43,260 nucleotides of DNA from assembly GCF_001029435.1 (NCBI RefSeq), contig NZ_LDOV01000045.1:1-43260 (forward strand), written 5' to 3'. Below are positions 8,346-16,427 of this stretch, one piece after another (position 1 is the first letter of the stretch; the number at the start of each line of letters is the position of its first letter). Origin of the DNA: Photobacterium aphoticum (GTDB lineage Bacteria > Pseudomonadota > Gammaproteobacteria > Enterobacterales > Vibrionaceae). The position numbers and the translations under genes were made by a program. Under the pieces are notes generated by a model, which ran no database searches, was not told where the DNA came from, and saw only the letters and a list, made by a program, of their open reading frames with translations.

Positions 8346-9077
8346 TCAGTACTGTGAGTCCTCCACGATTTTTTCGCCATAGATGCCGTTTTGTGGGACC
8401 GGTTTGTAGCTGGAGTTGGCGCTGCGCATAATACGTAAGCCTTCAGCCCCTGCTTGGCGCGCAGAGATAATGTCGCCATCGGAATCGCCGTAGTACATCT
8501 TGATGTTGTGATCTTTGATGTGCTTGGTTTTGGTGTATTCCGTTTTGCTTGAACCGGCAAAAATCACCTGGTGCATGTTTTTGATGCCAAAGGTGTCTTT
8601 CAGATACTGGGTCGAAATTTCACACACAGAAGGTTCGCGTCCGGTAATGAAATAAATCTCATCACCACGTTTCTGGTGCATGATGATCAGCTTCTGGCCG
8701 ATGGTTTTCGGCAGGCTGAATTTTTCCCATTCACAGTTCATTTTGTCCCAGAACTGCGGATTGCTCAGATAGCTGTAGCCGTTAGGTGAAAACATTTGCT
8801 GACCACGGTAGAAGCCCGGGGAGCTGAAGAGTACCGTATCATCAATATCAAAGCCGACCGCCATCGGTGGCTTGCCCGCTAAACTTTTCTCGATGTCTTC
8901 TACAGACACCCAATGCAACTCAGCCGGTTCCCCTTTTTGCATAATCTCAATGGTGCTGTAACCGGTTTCGGTGCCCGGTTGTTTAGGATCAGCAAAAGCC
9001 GAGGAAGACGCGAAAGCGCAGACAAAAAGGGTAGAGAGCGTCAGCGTGGTGAGTGTTTTAGCCGTTGTATGTTTCAT
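8346..9077 (-). CDS. aphA: Periplasmic class B acid phosphatase AphA
   Basis: AphA is a periplasmic, magnesium-dependent phosphatase of the HAD superfamily that removes phosphate from nucleotides and other monoesters. A signal peptide covers residues 1-29 (MKHTTAKTL...SSAFA, cut before DPKQ). The nucleophile motif FDIDDTVLFSSPGF and the later YGDSDGD motif are intact, and the E. coli-like stretch NPQFWDKMN is present. From ATG 9077 it has 243 residues against 237 in E. coli. A longer frame begins at TTG 9128 but its extra 17 residues precede the signal peptide and look untranslated. It stands alone between lpd and the chemotaxis gene. Confidence 0.93.
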   Translation of the reverse strand: MKHTTAKTLTTLTLSTLFVCAFASSSAFADPKQPGTETGYSTIEIMQKGEPAELHWVSVEDIEKSLAGKPPMAVGFDIDDTVLFSSPGFYRGQQMFSPNGYSYLSNPQFWDKMNCEWEKFSLPKTIGQKLIIMHQKRGDEIYFITGREPSVCEISTQYLKDTFGIKNMHQVIFAGSSKTEYTKTKHIKDHNIKMYYGDSDGDIISARQAGAEGLRIMRSANSSYKPVPQNGIYGEKIVEDSQY

Positions 9078-9342
9078 CCTGAAATAGCGCGGTTGATCAA
9101 ATGGAGTGGCAACAATACGCCTTAGCAATACATGAATATTGGCGCATGCTCACAAAAAATCGGTGATGCTGGCCAATGTTATTTTGCGTTTTTTGTGGCT
9201 TGCACAACGAGAGAAGAAAGCGCACGCGCGTACGTTAACAGAAGCAGAGACGCATAATTGAGCTGAATCAGGCGGTGCTGGGGGATGAGGGGGAAGAGGT
9301 GGAACTCCCTCCTTCGTGATGAAGGAGGGAAAGTATGACGTC

Positions 9343-11262
9343 TTAAAGCTTAAACGTACCGACCATGTCATCCAGACGCTGCGACAGCGCGCGCAGCGAC
9401 TGGCTTGACTGCGCCAGTTGATCAGCGGTGTCTGCGGTGTGCTGGGTGCTGTCGTTGATCTCATCAATGTTGTTATTGATGTCATTGACCACGGTCGATT
9501 GCTCTTCCGTTGCCGCTGCCACTTGCATGTTCATGTCCGAAATCACGCTGATGCGCTCAGCGATGGATTGCAGGGCCTGTGAGGCTTCATCTGCCGCTGA
9601 CACACCGCTGTCGCTCAACTGACGACTCTGCACCATCGCCGCCACCGCATTGCTGGCTTCTTGCTGCAGACGGTTGATCATGCTTTGGATCTCATCCGTT
9701 GACGCAGCCGTACGGGACGCCAGATTACGCACCTCATCCGCCACCACGGCAAAGCCTCGGCCTTGCTCACCGGCACGTGCCGCTTCAATGGCCGCATTCA
9801 GTGCCAGCAGGTTAGTCTGCTCGGAAATGGCGCGGATCACATCCAGAATACTGCCGATGGCCTGGGTGTTATTTGCCAATGATTCAACCACTTGGTTTAC
9901 CTGACCAATGTCTTGTGACAGTTGGTTGATGGTATCGCGGGCTTGTCCTACCACCCCCTGACCGTTACCAGCTTCGGTTTCGGCATTGTGCGCGGAGTCT
10001 GCGGCCTGAGCTGCGTTGCTGGCAATTTCATTGACCGTCGCACCCATCTGATTAATCGCGGTGACCAGTTGTAGTGTGCGGTCACGCTGGCTGTGGCTGT
10101 TATGCAGGGTCGCTTCCGCTTGGTAAGCAACAGATTCAGCGGCGTCACGCAGGGCGTTTCCGGTTTCTGCCACATCTGCCACCGTGTGGTGGATTTTACC
10201 GATGAAGCTGTTAAAGCCTTCGGCCAGTTGGGCCATTTCATCGCGGCCATTAACAGGAATGCGGTGGCGCAGATCCCCTTCGCCTTCACCTAAGTCTTTA
10301 AAGGTTTGGGCCAGTTGGGCGATAGGGCGGGTGATATTGCTGCCCAGCCAAATTGCCAACAGCACAAACACGGTCGCGATACCGCCGGTCCATACCATGA
10401 TTTGCTGGCGAGCCTGATCCAAGGCCGCGAAGGTTTCGGCGAGGGGCACTTCCGCTACAACGTACCAGTTCATGGCCGGAATATAGCTGGTGGCGAGCAG
10501 AATGGCTTGGCCGTCACGATCGACCTGACGCAAATTGAAGTCATTTTTTTGCAGCAGGGCTTGCGCTGTACTCTGACCGTACAGATCGGACAGATCACGT
10601 TTGCCCATCACTGTGCCATCGCGGTGTAACTGTACATGGCCTTTGGCATCGACCAGAAAGACAAAGCCGGTTTGCTCCAGTTTGAACTGGTTAATAAAGC
10701 GCACCATCTCGTCCATCGATTTTGACAGACCCGCCATGCCTTTACCGTGTAACTGCTGATAGTTCACAAACAGTTTCACTTCCCCGTTGTCTTCCTGGAA
10801 CACACTCAGGGCTTGCGCCTGACCACTTTGGGTGAACTGATAGAACCAGCCATCTTGCTGTGGGGTTAAGCGGCGCAGAAAGCCGTTTTGGTTCCAGTAA
10901 TCGCCGGTGCTGCGATCCGCCACAGAGGCATCCAACAGGTGGTATTGCTGTTTCACATCATTGAGTTGCGCCACAATGGCTGCTTCATCGTCTGCGGTGC
11001 GCTGGTCATGGTAGTGCGCGGCAATGAAACGGCTGGTCGCCAGTTGTTCGGCGGCCGATTGCATCAGGGCCACTTCTTTATCAATGGTATTGCGAATTTG
11101 CTGCAAGGTGGCAGGCAGTTCAACGCGCAGGAGGCGCTGTTCGACAATTTGGCGGGCTTGTTGCTGACTGATCATCCCGACCAGTAAGGTTGAGGCGAGA
11201 ACGGCCAAAACCATGGCCAGGATCAGCTTCTGTTTTATCGTGAAGGCAGTGAATTTCATCAT
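9343..11262 (-). CDS. Methyl-accepting chemotaxis protein with periplasmic Cache-type sensor
   Basis: This is a transmembrane chemoreceptor that would signal through CheA/CheW. From ATG 11262 it has 639 residues. A first membrane helix lies near residues 10-32, a large periplasmic sensor of Cache type follows to about 290, a second helix (MVWTGGIATVFVLLAIWLG) lies near 295-315, then a HAMP domain (NITRPIAQLAQTFKDL). The C-terminal signalling domain has the conserved hairpin tip EQTNLLALNAAIEAARAGEQ and GRGFAVVADEVRNLA. The C-terminus ends TFKL and lacks a CheR-tethering pentapeptide. The ligand cannot be read from sequence. ATG 11259 and ATG 11295 are alternative starts; none has a clear ribosome site. 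Confidence 0.9.
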   Translation of the reverse strand: MMKFTAFTIKQKLILAMVLAVLASTLLVGMISQQQARQIVEQRLLRVELPATLQQIRNTIDKEVALMQSAAEQLATSRFIAAHYHDQRTADDEAAIVAQLNDVKQQYHLLDASVADRSTGDYWNQNGFLRRLTPQQDGWFYQFTQSGQAQALSVFQEDNGEVKLFVNYQQLHGKGMAGLSKSMDEMVRFINQFKLEQTGFVFLVDAKGHVQLHRDGTVMGKRDLSDLYGQSTAQALLQKNDFNLRQVDRDGQAILLATSYIPAMNWYVVAEVPLAETFAALDQARQQIMVWTGGIATVFVLLAIWLGSNITRPIAQLAQTFKDLGEGEGDLRHRIPVNGRDEMAQLAEGFNSFIGKIHHTVADVAETGNALRDAAESVAYQAEATLHNSHSQRDRTLQLVTAINQMGATVNEIASNAAQAADSAHNAETEAGNGQGVVGQARDTINQLSQDIGQVNQVVESLANNTQAIGSILDVIRAISEQTNLLALNAAIEAARAGEQGRGFAVVADEVRNLASRTAASTDEIQSMINRLQQEASNAVAAMVQSRQLSDSGVSAADEASQALQSIAERISVISDMNMQVAAATEEQSTVVNDINNNIDEINDSTQHTADTADQLAQSSQSLRALSQRLDDMVGTFKL

Positions 11263-11385
11263 ATGACATCGGTGTTTGGATATGTGAATGGCCATTCCGT
11301 GTATCTGTTTAAGGTATCAAAACCTCAGTTATGCGAATTTGGAATGCGTGGCATGTTCTGTTATCTGCCAGTGAGAGGGAAAACT

Positions 11386-11405
11386 TGAGTGATTTTGATC
11401 ACTCA
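11386..11405. promoter_or_regulatory. CRP-like dyad upstream of the chemoreceptor gene
   Basis: TGAGTGAT (11386-11393) and ATCACTCA (11398-11405) are perfect inverted arms around four bases. The geometry GTGA-N6-TCAC equals that of a CRP site, though the outer T of TGTGA is replaced (AGTGA). It lies about 125 bp before the chemoreceptor start and 365 bp before acnB. Carbon control of chemotaxis genes is common in Vibrionaceae, but the assignment is inferred. Confidence 0.4.
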
Positions 11406-11520
11406 TTTTCATATTCCGCAGCGATGCAGTTCACATCCTGCTGGGTGATCAGTGTGGCGTGGGGCGCAGCACGACGGCAATGTGCCAAGGATCCTTCGCT
11501 TTTTATTGCATAAGAAGCAC

Positions 11521-11535
11521 GTAAACAGTGTTTAC
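11521..11535. promoter_or_regulatory. Unassigned 15-bp dyad upstream of acnB
   Basis: GTAAACAGTGTTTAC has perfect 6-bp inverted arms around AGT and lies 236 bp before the acnB start. Three TGTGAA hexamers follow at 11542, 11559 and 11568. I do not recognise the regulator. The whole 11263-11770 gap holds no gene. Confidence 0.35.
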
Positions 11536-11593
11536 TGTGGTTGTGAAGCAAATTTATATGTGAAATTTGTGAATGTTGTAAAAATCGGGTGGA

Positions 11594-11622
11594 TTTTAAT
11601 TTTACGTTAAAACTGATATGCT
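11594..11622 (+). promoter_or_regulatory. Possible extended -10 promoter for acnB
   Basis: TGATATGCT (11614-11622) fits an extended -10 element, with a poor -35 (TTTTAA, 11594-11599) at 17-bp spacing. It would give a leader of about 140 bases before the GTG start. Confidence 0.35.
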
Positions 11623-11730
11623 CAGAAGACGGTTTTGATCTCACTGTACAGGGCACAGGCACGGATCCGTTGTCCTCGATCAGCCTCTCTCCCCTAGATG
11701 GTACGTGCGGGATCAATCACTTCCAAGGAT

Positions 11731-11751
11731 GTTTGGCGAATTGTGCCAAAC
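11731..11751 (+). promoter_or_regulatory. Leader inverted repeat just before the acnB ribosome site
   Basis: GTTTGGC (11731-11737) pairs with GCCAAAC (11745-11751) around seven bases, ending eight bases before the AGGA ribosome site at 11760-11763. As RNA it is a stable hairpin next to the initiation region; as DNA it could be an operator. Confidence 0.45.
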
Positions 11752-11770
11752 CTAAAATGAGGAATATGTC

Positions 11771-14368
11771 GTGCTTGAAGCCTACCGTAAACACGTCGAA
11801 GAACGTGCTGCAGAAGGAATTGTTCCAAAGCCACTCGATGCAGAACAAGTGGCCGCGCTGGTTGAATTACTGAAAACGCCACCGGCGGGCGAGGAAGCCT
11901 TTCTGCTGGATCTACTGGAAAACCGCATTCCCCCAGGTGTTGATGAGGCGGCATACGTAAAAGCCGGGTTCTTGGCGGCCTTAACGCGCGGCGAAGCAAC
12001 CTCACCAATTGTCAGCAAAGAAAAAGCGGCTGAACTGTTGGGCACCATGCAAGGCGGCTACAACATTGAGCCACTGATCGCGCTGTTAGATGACAGCGCG
12101 TTGGCTCCGATTGCGGTCAAAGCCCTGTCTCACACACTGCTGATGTTTGATGCTTTCTATGATGTGGAAGAGAAAGCCAAAGCCGGTAATGCGGCCGCAC
12201 AACAAGTGCTTCAGTCTTGGGCCGATGCCGAATGGTTCTTGTCTAAGCCGGCACTGGCAGAAAAAATCACCTTAACCGTGTTTAAAGTCACCGGTGAAAC
12301 CAATACCGATGACTTGTCTCCGGCACCGGATGCCTGGTCGCGCCCGGACATTCCTTTGCACGCCCTGGCAATGCTGAAAAACGAACGCGAAGGCATTGAG
12401 CCTGAGCAGCCGGGAGCGATTGGTCCAATCAAACAAATCGAAGCCCTGAAAGAAAAAGGCCACCAGCTCGTGTATGTCGGTGATGTGGTCGGTACCGGTT
12501 CATCGCGTAAATCGGCCACCAACTCCGTGTTGTGGTTCATGGGTGATGATATTCCGAATGTGCCGAACAAGCGTGCGGGCGGTTATGTGCTGGGCGGCAA
12601 AATTGCCCCGATTTTCTTCAACACCATGGAAGATGCCGGTGCTTTGCCGATCGAAGTGGACGTCACTGCGCTGGCAATGGGCGATGTGATTGACGTGTAC
12701 CCATTCAAAGGGGAAGTGCGCCGTCATGACAGCGATGAAGTGGTGTCGACCTTTGGCCTGAAAACCGATGTGCTGATTGATGAAGTGCGTGCCGGTGGCC
12801 GTATTCCATTGATCATTGGCCGTGGCCTGACTGACCGTGCGCGCCAGTCTCTGGGTCTGCCGTCTTCTGATGTGTTCCGTCGCCCTGTGGCGGTTGCGGA
12901 TTCTGGCAAAGGGTACACCCTGGCGCAGAAGATGGTCGGTAAAGCGTGTGGCGTGGAAGGGGTCCGTCCGGGCACTTATTGTGAGCCGAAGATGACCACC
13001 GTGGGATCGCAAGATACCACCGGCCCGATGACCCGTGATGAGCTGAAAGATTTGGCCTGTCTGGGCTTCTCGGCGGAATTGACCATGCAGTCATTCTGTC
13101 ACACCTCGGCCTATCCGAAACCGGTCGATGTGAATACTCACCATACTCTGCCTGATTTCATCATGAACCGTGGCGGCGTGTCTTTGCGCCCGGGTGACGG
13201 CGTGATCCACTCGTGGCTGAACCGTATGTTGTTGCCAGATACCGTGGGTACCGGTGGTGACTCGCATACCCGTTTCCCATTGGGGATCTCTTTCCCGGCC
13301 GGTTCTGGTCTGGTGGCCTTTGCGGCGGCAACCGGTGTGATGCCACTGGATATGCCAGAGTCGATTCTGGTGCGCTTTAAAGGTGAGATGCAAGAAGGGA
13401 TCACTTTGCGTGATTTGGTGCATGCCATTCCTTACTACGCCATTCAGCAAGGGCTGCTGACGGTAGAAAAAGCCGGCAAGATCAATGAATTCTCTGGTCG
13501 CGTATTGGAGATTGAAGGGGTTGAGCACCTCACGGTTGAGCAGGCGTTTGAACTGTCCGATGCCTCGGCAGAGCGCAGTGCGGCAGGCTGTACCGTGAAA
13601 CTGTCGCAAGCGTCTATCTCGGAATACCTGCAGTCGAACATCGTGATGCTGAAGTGGATGATCGCGGAAGGTTACGGTGACCGCCGTACCATTGAGCGTC
13701 GTATTACCGCGATGGAAGAGTGGTTAGCGAATCCTGAGCTGATGACGGCCGACAGCGATGCGGAATACGCCCATGTGATCGACATCGATCTGGCGGAGAT
13801 CTGCGAGCCTATCTTGTGTGCGCCAAACGATCCGGATGACGCGCGCCTGTTGTCTGAGGTGCAGGGCACCGCGATTGATGAAGTCTTCATTGGTTCGTGC
13901 ATGACGAACATTGGTCACTTCCGTGCGGCGGGTAAGCTGCTGGAGAAATTCGGTGGCCAGTTAGATACCCGTTTGTGGGTCGCGCCGCCAACCAAGATGG
14001 ATAAAGATCAGCTGACCGAAGAAGGCTACTACGGCATCTTTGGCCGTGCGGGTGTGCGGATTGAAACCCCGGGATGTTCATTGTGTATGGGTAACCAGGC
14101 GCGTGTGGCAGACAAAGCCACAGTGATGTCGACCTCGACCCGTAACTTCCCGAACCGTTTGGGTACCGGTGCGAACGTCTACTTGTCATCTGCCGAGTTG
14201 GCCGCCGTCGGGGCGATTCTGGGTCGTATTCCGACCAAGGAAGAGTATCTGGCGTACGCCAAGCAGATTGATGCAACGGCGGCCGATACCTACCGTTACC
14301 TGAACTTCCACTTGATGGATCAGTACACCAAGAAAGCCGATGATGTGATCGTGCAGCAACCGGCATAA
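11771..14368 (+). CDS. acnB: Aconitate hydratase B
   Basis: AcnB interconverts citrate and isocitrate through a [4Fe-4S] cluster and, in the apo form, can bind mRNA. The protein is 865 residues, the same as E. coli AcnB. The N-terminal HEAT-like aconitase_B domain is followed by the swivel domain (about 165-380) and the catalytic domains. Cluster cysteines are Cys710 (GSCMTN), Cys769 and Cys772 (GCSLCMGN), the same numbers as in E. coli. The start is GTG: AGGA at 11760-11763 is seven bases upstream and no ATG is near. Leucine is mostly CTG here, in contrast to aceE-lpd. A terminator follows. Confidence 0.98.
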   Translation: MLEAYRKHVEERAAEGIVPKPLDAEQVAALVELLKTPPAGEEAFLLDLLENRIPPGVDEAAYVKAGFLAALTRGEATSPIVSKEKAAELLGTMQGGYNIEPLIALLDDSALAPIAVKALSHTLLMFDAFYDVEEKAKAGNAAAQQVLQSWADAEWFLSKPALAEKITLTVFKVTGETNTDDLSPAPDAWSRPDIPLHALAMLKNEREGIEPEQPGAIGPIKQIEALKEKGHQLVYVGDVVGTGSSRKSATNSVLWFMGDDIPNVPNKRAGGYVLGGKIAPIFFNTMEDAGALPIEVDVTALAMGDVIDVYPFKGEVRRHDSDEVVSTFGLKTDVLIDEVRAGGRIPLIIGRGLTDRARQSLGLPSSDVFRRPVAVADSGKGYTLAQKMVGKACGVEGVRPGTYCEPKMTTVGSQDTTGPMTRDELKDLACLGFSAELTMQSFCHTSAYPKPVDVNTHHTLPDFIMNRGGVSLRPGDGVIHSWLNRMLLPDTVGTGGDSHTRFPLGISFPAGSGLVAFAAATGVMPLDMPESILVRFKGEMQEGITLRDLVHAIPYYAIQQGLLTVEKAGKINEFSGRVLEIEGVEHLTVEQAFELSDASAERSAAGCTVKLSQASISEYLQSNIVMLKWMIAEGYGDRRTIERRITAMEEWLANPELMTADSDAEYAHVIDIDLAEICEPILCAPNDPDDARLLSEVQGTAIDEVFIGSCMTNIGHFRAAGKLLEKFGGQLDTRLWVAPPTKMDKDQLTEEGYYGIFGRAGVRIETPGCSLCMGNQARVADKATVMSTSTRNFPNRLGTGANVYLSSAELAAVGAILGRIPTKEEYLAYAKQIDATAADTYRYLNFHLMDQYTKKADDVIVQQPA

Positions 14369-14425
14369 GGTTCAGGATGCGCCTTTACAGGACGTACTGA
14401 CGCTGGACGTACTGAAACGAGAGTA

Positions 14426-14462
14426 AAAAATAACGCCTCCCTCATTAGGGAGGCGTTTTTTA
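14426..14462. terminator. Terminator after acnB
   Basis: ACGCCTCCCT (14433-14442) pairs with AGGGAGGCGT (14447-14456) around CATT and is followed by a T run; an A run lies upstream. It ends acnB and could also serve the converging doxX-like gene that stops at 14480. Confidence 0.93.
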
Positions 14463-14479
14463 TGCTGGTGTTTATACCT

Positions 14480-15061
14480 TTACGCCGTTGCCGTTTCTTT
14501 CGCGGCGTGTGTGGCTTTGTCGCTTTCTTGGGCCGCTTTTACGTCCTTGGCGTTGTCGCTTTTCTTCTCTGTGTCTGTCGCTTTTTCTTTGCCTGTCTCT
14601 TTTGTGGCTTTTGCCGTGCCTGCTGTCTTCGCGGCGTGGTAGCGTTTTACCATCATGTGTTCAAGGCTGATACGGCCACTGCCTTGAATAAAGAGTGACA
14701 GTGCAAATAAGGCATACAGTGCGGCCGGCTCACCGCTGAGCAAACTCACTTGTGTGCCCAGGCTGTAGGCGGCAAAGCCCATTGAGCCACACAGTAACAG
14801 GGCGGCGGGGCGGGTGAAAAAGCCCAAGAGCAGCGCTAAACCGGTGATGGCCTGAACAGCAATGGCAATCACCAGACTTGGGGTGGTGCCAATTGCGAAC
14901 GGATCCATAAAACTTGGCGCCAAGGCACTGAATTGCAGGATTTTGGTGATGGCGTGATAGAGCATGGCACTGCCGATGGCCAGACGTACAAGCAGTAACA
15001 GGCAATCGTTCAGGCGGGGATAACGGTTAGGCCCGGTAAAGAGCGCAAGGAGTGTCTTCAT
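14480..15061 (-). CDS. DoxX-family inner-membrane protein with charged C-terminal tail
   Basis: The first 135 residues or so form a DoxX-type membrane domain: about four hydrophobic helices, with LLLVRLAIGSAMLYHAITKI near residues 22-41 and VIAIAVQAITGLALLLGFFTRPAALLL near 65-90. The remaining roughly 55 residues are a low-complexity Ala/Lys/Glu/Thr tail that looks disordered and is not typical of the family. DoxX proteins have been tied to redox or sulfur metabolism, but the function here is unknown. ATG 15061 is preferred over the TTG just before it; AGGA lies eight bases upstream. It lies downstream of glycerate kinase but beyond a terminator, so it is probably a separate unit. Confidence 0.8.
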   Translation of the reverse strand: MKTLLALFTGPNRYPRLNDCLLLLVRLAIGSAMLYHAITKILQFSALAPSFMDPFAIGTTPSLVIAIAVQAITGLALLLGFFTRPAALLLCGSMGFAAYSLGTQVSLLSGEPAALYALFALSLFIQGSGRISLEHMMVKRYHAAKTAGTAKATKETGKEKATDTEKKSDNAKDVKAAQESDKATHAAKETATA

Positions 15062-15202
15062 CAATCTTGTCCTGTAGGTTAAACATGGCCGGAAAATGAG
15101 GGTGGCTGGAAGGCCGAATAATGCTGACCCAGCCTACACGGGGTGACAGGGGACGGAGAAGAAGCGGATGCGGATTTTGTGCAGTCGGTATAAAAGCGGC
15201 GC

Positions 15203-15228
15203 AAAAAAGGTGGGCAAGCCCACCTTTT
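15203..15228 (-). terminator. Terminator after glycerate kinase gene
   Basis: On the minus strand GGTGGG and CCCACC (15209-15214 with 15219-15224) form a stem followed by six U (15203-15208). It ends the cdaR-gntP-garK run 53 bp after the garK stop. The remainder of the 15062-15280 gap shows no gene. Confidence 0.85.
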
Positions 15229-15280
15229 GATTGTGTGTTCACACGCGACTCAGTCCACGCATGAAGAGGCACACTAACGC

Positions 15281-16417
15281 TTAACGCAGGGTGATTTGCA
15301 GCATGGCTGCCACATTGCGTGCTGTCAGTTCTACGTTCTCTGCCGCATCGCGCAGTGCTTCTGCCAGACTGACAGAGCGCGGCACCACACTGAAGACCGC
15401 ATCAATGCCGTGCTCATGTACCACATGGCAATCTGTCGACAGACAACCGGCAATACCGATCACCGGCACGTTGAAACGTTTGGCGGTACGGGCCACACCA
15501 ATCGGTGTTTTACCGTGAATGGTTTGGCTGTCGATACGGCCTTCACCGGTGATCACCAAGTCGGCATCGGCAACGATGCTGCTCAGATCGACCGCATCCA
15601 TCACGATTTCAATGCCCGGACGCAGTTCGGCATTCAACAGACCCATCAGGGCGGCGCCCAGACCGCCTGCCGCACCGGCACCCGGTTTGTTTTTCACATC
15701 ACTGCCCAGCTGCGCCTGAATGATGTCAGCGTAGTGGGACAGGTTCGCATCCAGCTGCGCCACCATCTCTGGTGTCGCGCCTTTTTGTGGGCCAAACACG
15801 TGAGACGCGCCTTTCGGGCCGCACAGCGGGTTGTCGACATCACATGCCACTTCCAGCTTCACTTGTGCCAGACGCGGATCAATATTTGAGGTATCGATGG
15901 TCGCTAAGCGCGCCAGCTCACCGCCACCAAAGCCCAGCGGTTGGCCTTCGGCATCCAGCAGTTTAAAGCCCAGAGCCTGTGCCATACCGATCCCGCCATC
16001 GTTGGTGGCACTGCCGCCAATGCCGATGATGATGTGCTCAACGCCTTGATCCAAGACCGCGCGGATCAGCTCGCCCGTACCAAAGGTCGTCGTGATTAAT
16101 GGATTACGTTGCTCAGGGGTCACCAAGTGAATACCTGACGCGGCTGCCATTTCAATCACAGCGGTTTTGCCGTCACCCATCAGGCCGTAGAAGCCGTCAA
16201 CAGGTTGGCCCAGCGGACCGGTGACGGTGTGCGCCACGATGTGACCGCCCGTTGCATCCACCAGTGATTGCACAGTGCCTTCACCGCCGTCTGCCATTGG
16301 CAGTTTGATGTATTGTGCGTCTGGCAGGACATGACGGAAACCGGTTTCAATCGCTGTCGCGACTTCCATCGCAGTCAGGCTTTCTTTGTATGAATCGGGA
16401 GCAATAATAATTTTCAT
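15281..16417 (-). CDS. garK: Glycerate 2-kinase (GarK/GlxK family)
   Basis: The enzyme phosphorylates D-glycerate to 2-phosphoglycerate, feeding it into glycolysis. The 378-residue protein belongs to glycerate kinase type 1: N-terminal MKIIIAPDSYKESLTA, the loop MADGGEGTVQSL, and the GGSATNDGGIGMAQALG and GEGRIDSQT motifs. E. coli GarK and GlxK have 381. I chose ATG 16417 because AGGA lies seven bases upstream and the family starts with MKI; the longer frame to 16477 overlaps the permease gene. It lies 10 bp after the permease stop, so the two are one transcript. Whether it is GarK or GlxK by orthology cannot be decided here. Confidence 0.93.
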   Translation of the reverse strand: MKIIIAPDSYKESLTAMEVATAIETGFRHVLPDAQYIKLPMADGGEGTVQSLVDATGGHIVAHTVTGPLGQPVDGFYGLMGDGKTAVIEMAAASGIHLVTPEQRNPLITTTFGTGELIRAVLDQGVEHIIIGIGGSATNDGGIGMAQALGFKLLDAEGQPLGFGGGELARLATIDTSNIDPRLAQVKLEVACDVDNPLCGPKGASHVFGPQKGATPEMVAQLDANLSHYADIIQAQLGSDVKNKPGAGAAGGLGAALMGLLNAELRPGIEIVMDAVDLSSIVADADLVITGEGRIDSQTIHGKTPIGVARTAKRFNVPVIGIAGCLSTDCHVVHEHGIDAVFSVVPRSVSLAEALRDAAENVELTARNVAAMLQITLR

Positions 16418-16427
16418 GACGTAATCC

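Noticed and set aside
9306..9330. Hairpin TCCCTCCTTC/GAAGGAGGGA as terminator of the chemoreceptor gene
   Set aside because: The stem is real but no U run follows on the minus strand, so I do not call it a terminator.
12500..13609. Long minus-strand open frames inside acnB
   Set aside because: They are antisense shadows of a gene with full-length, motif-verified similarity to AcnB.
14390..14415. Direct repeat GGACGTACTGA twice after acnB, as an attachment or insertion mark
   Set aside because: The copies are only 15 bp apart, with no mobile gene near and no matching copy at the far edge of the block that I could see.
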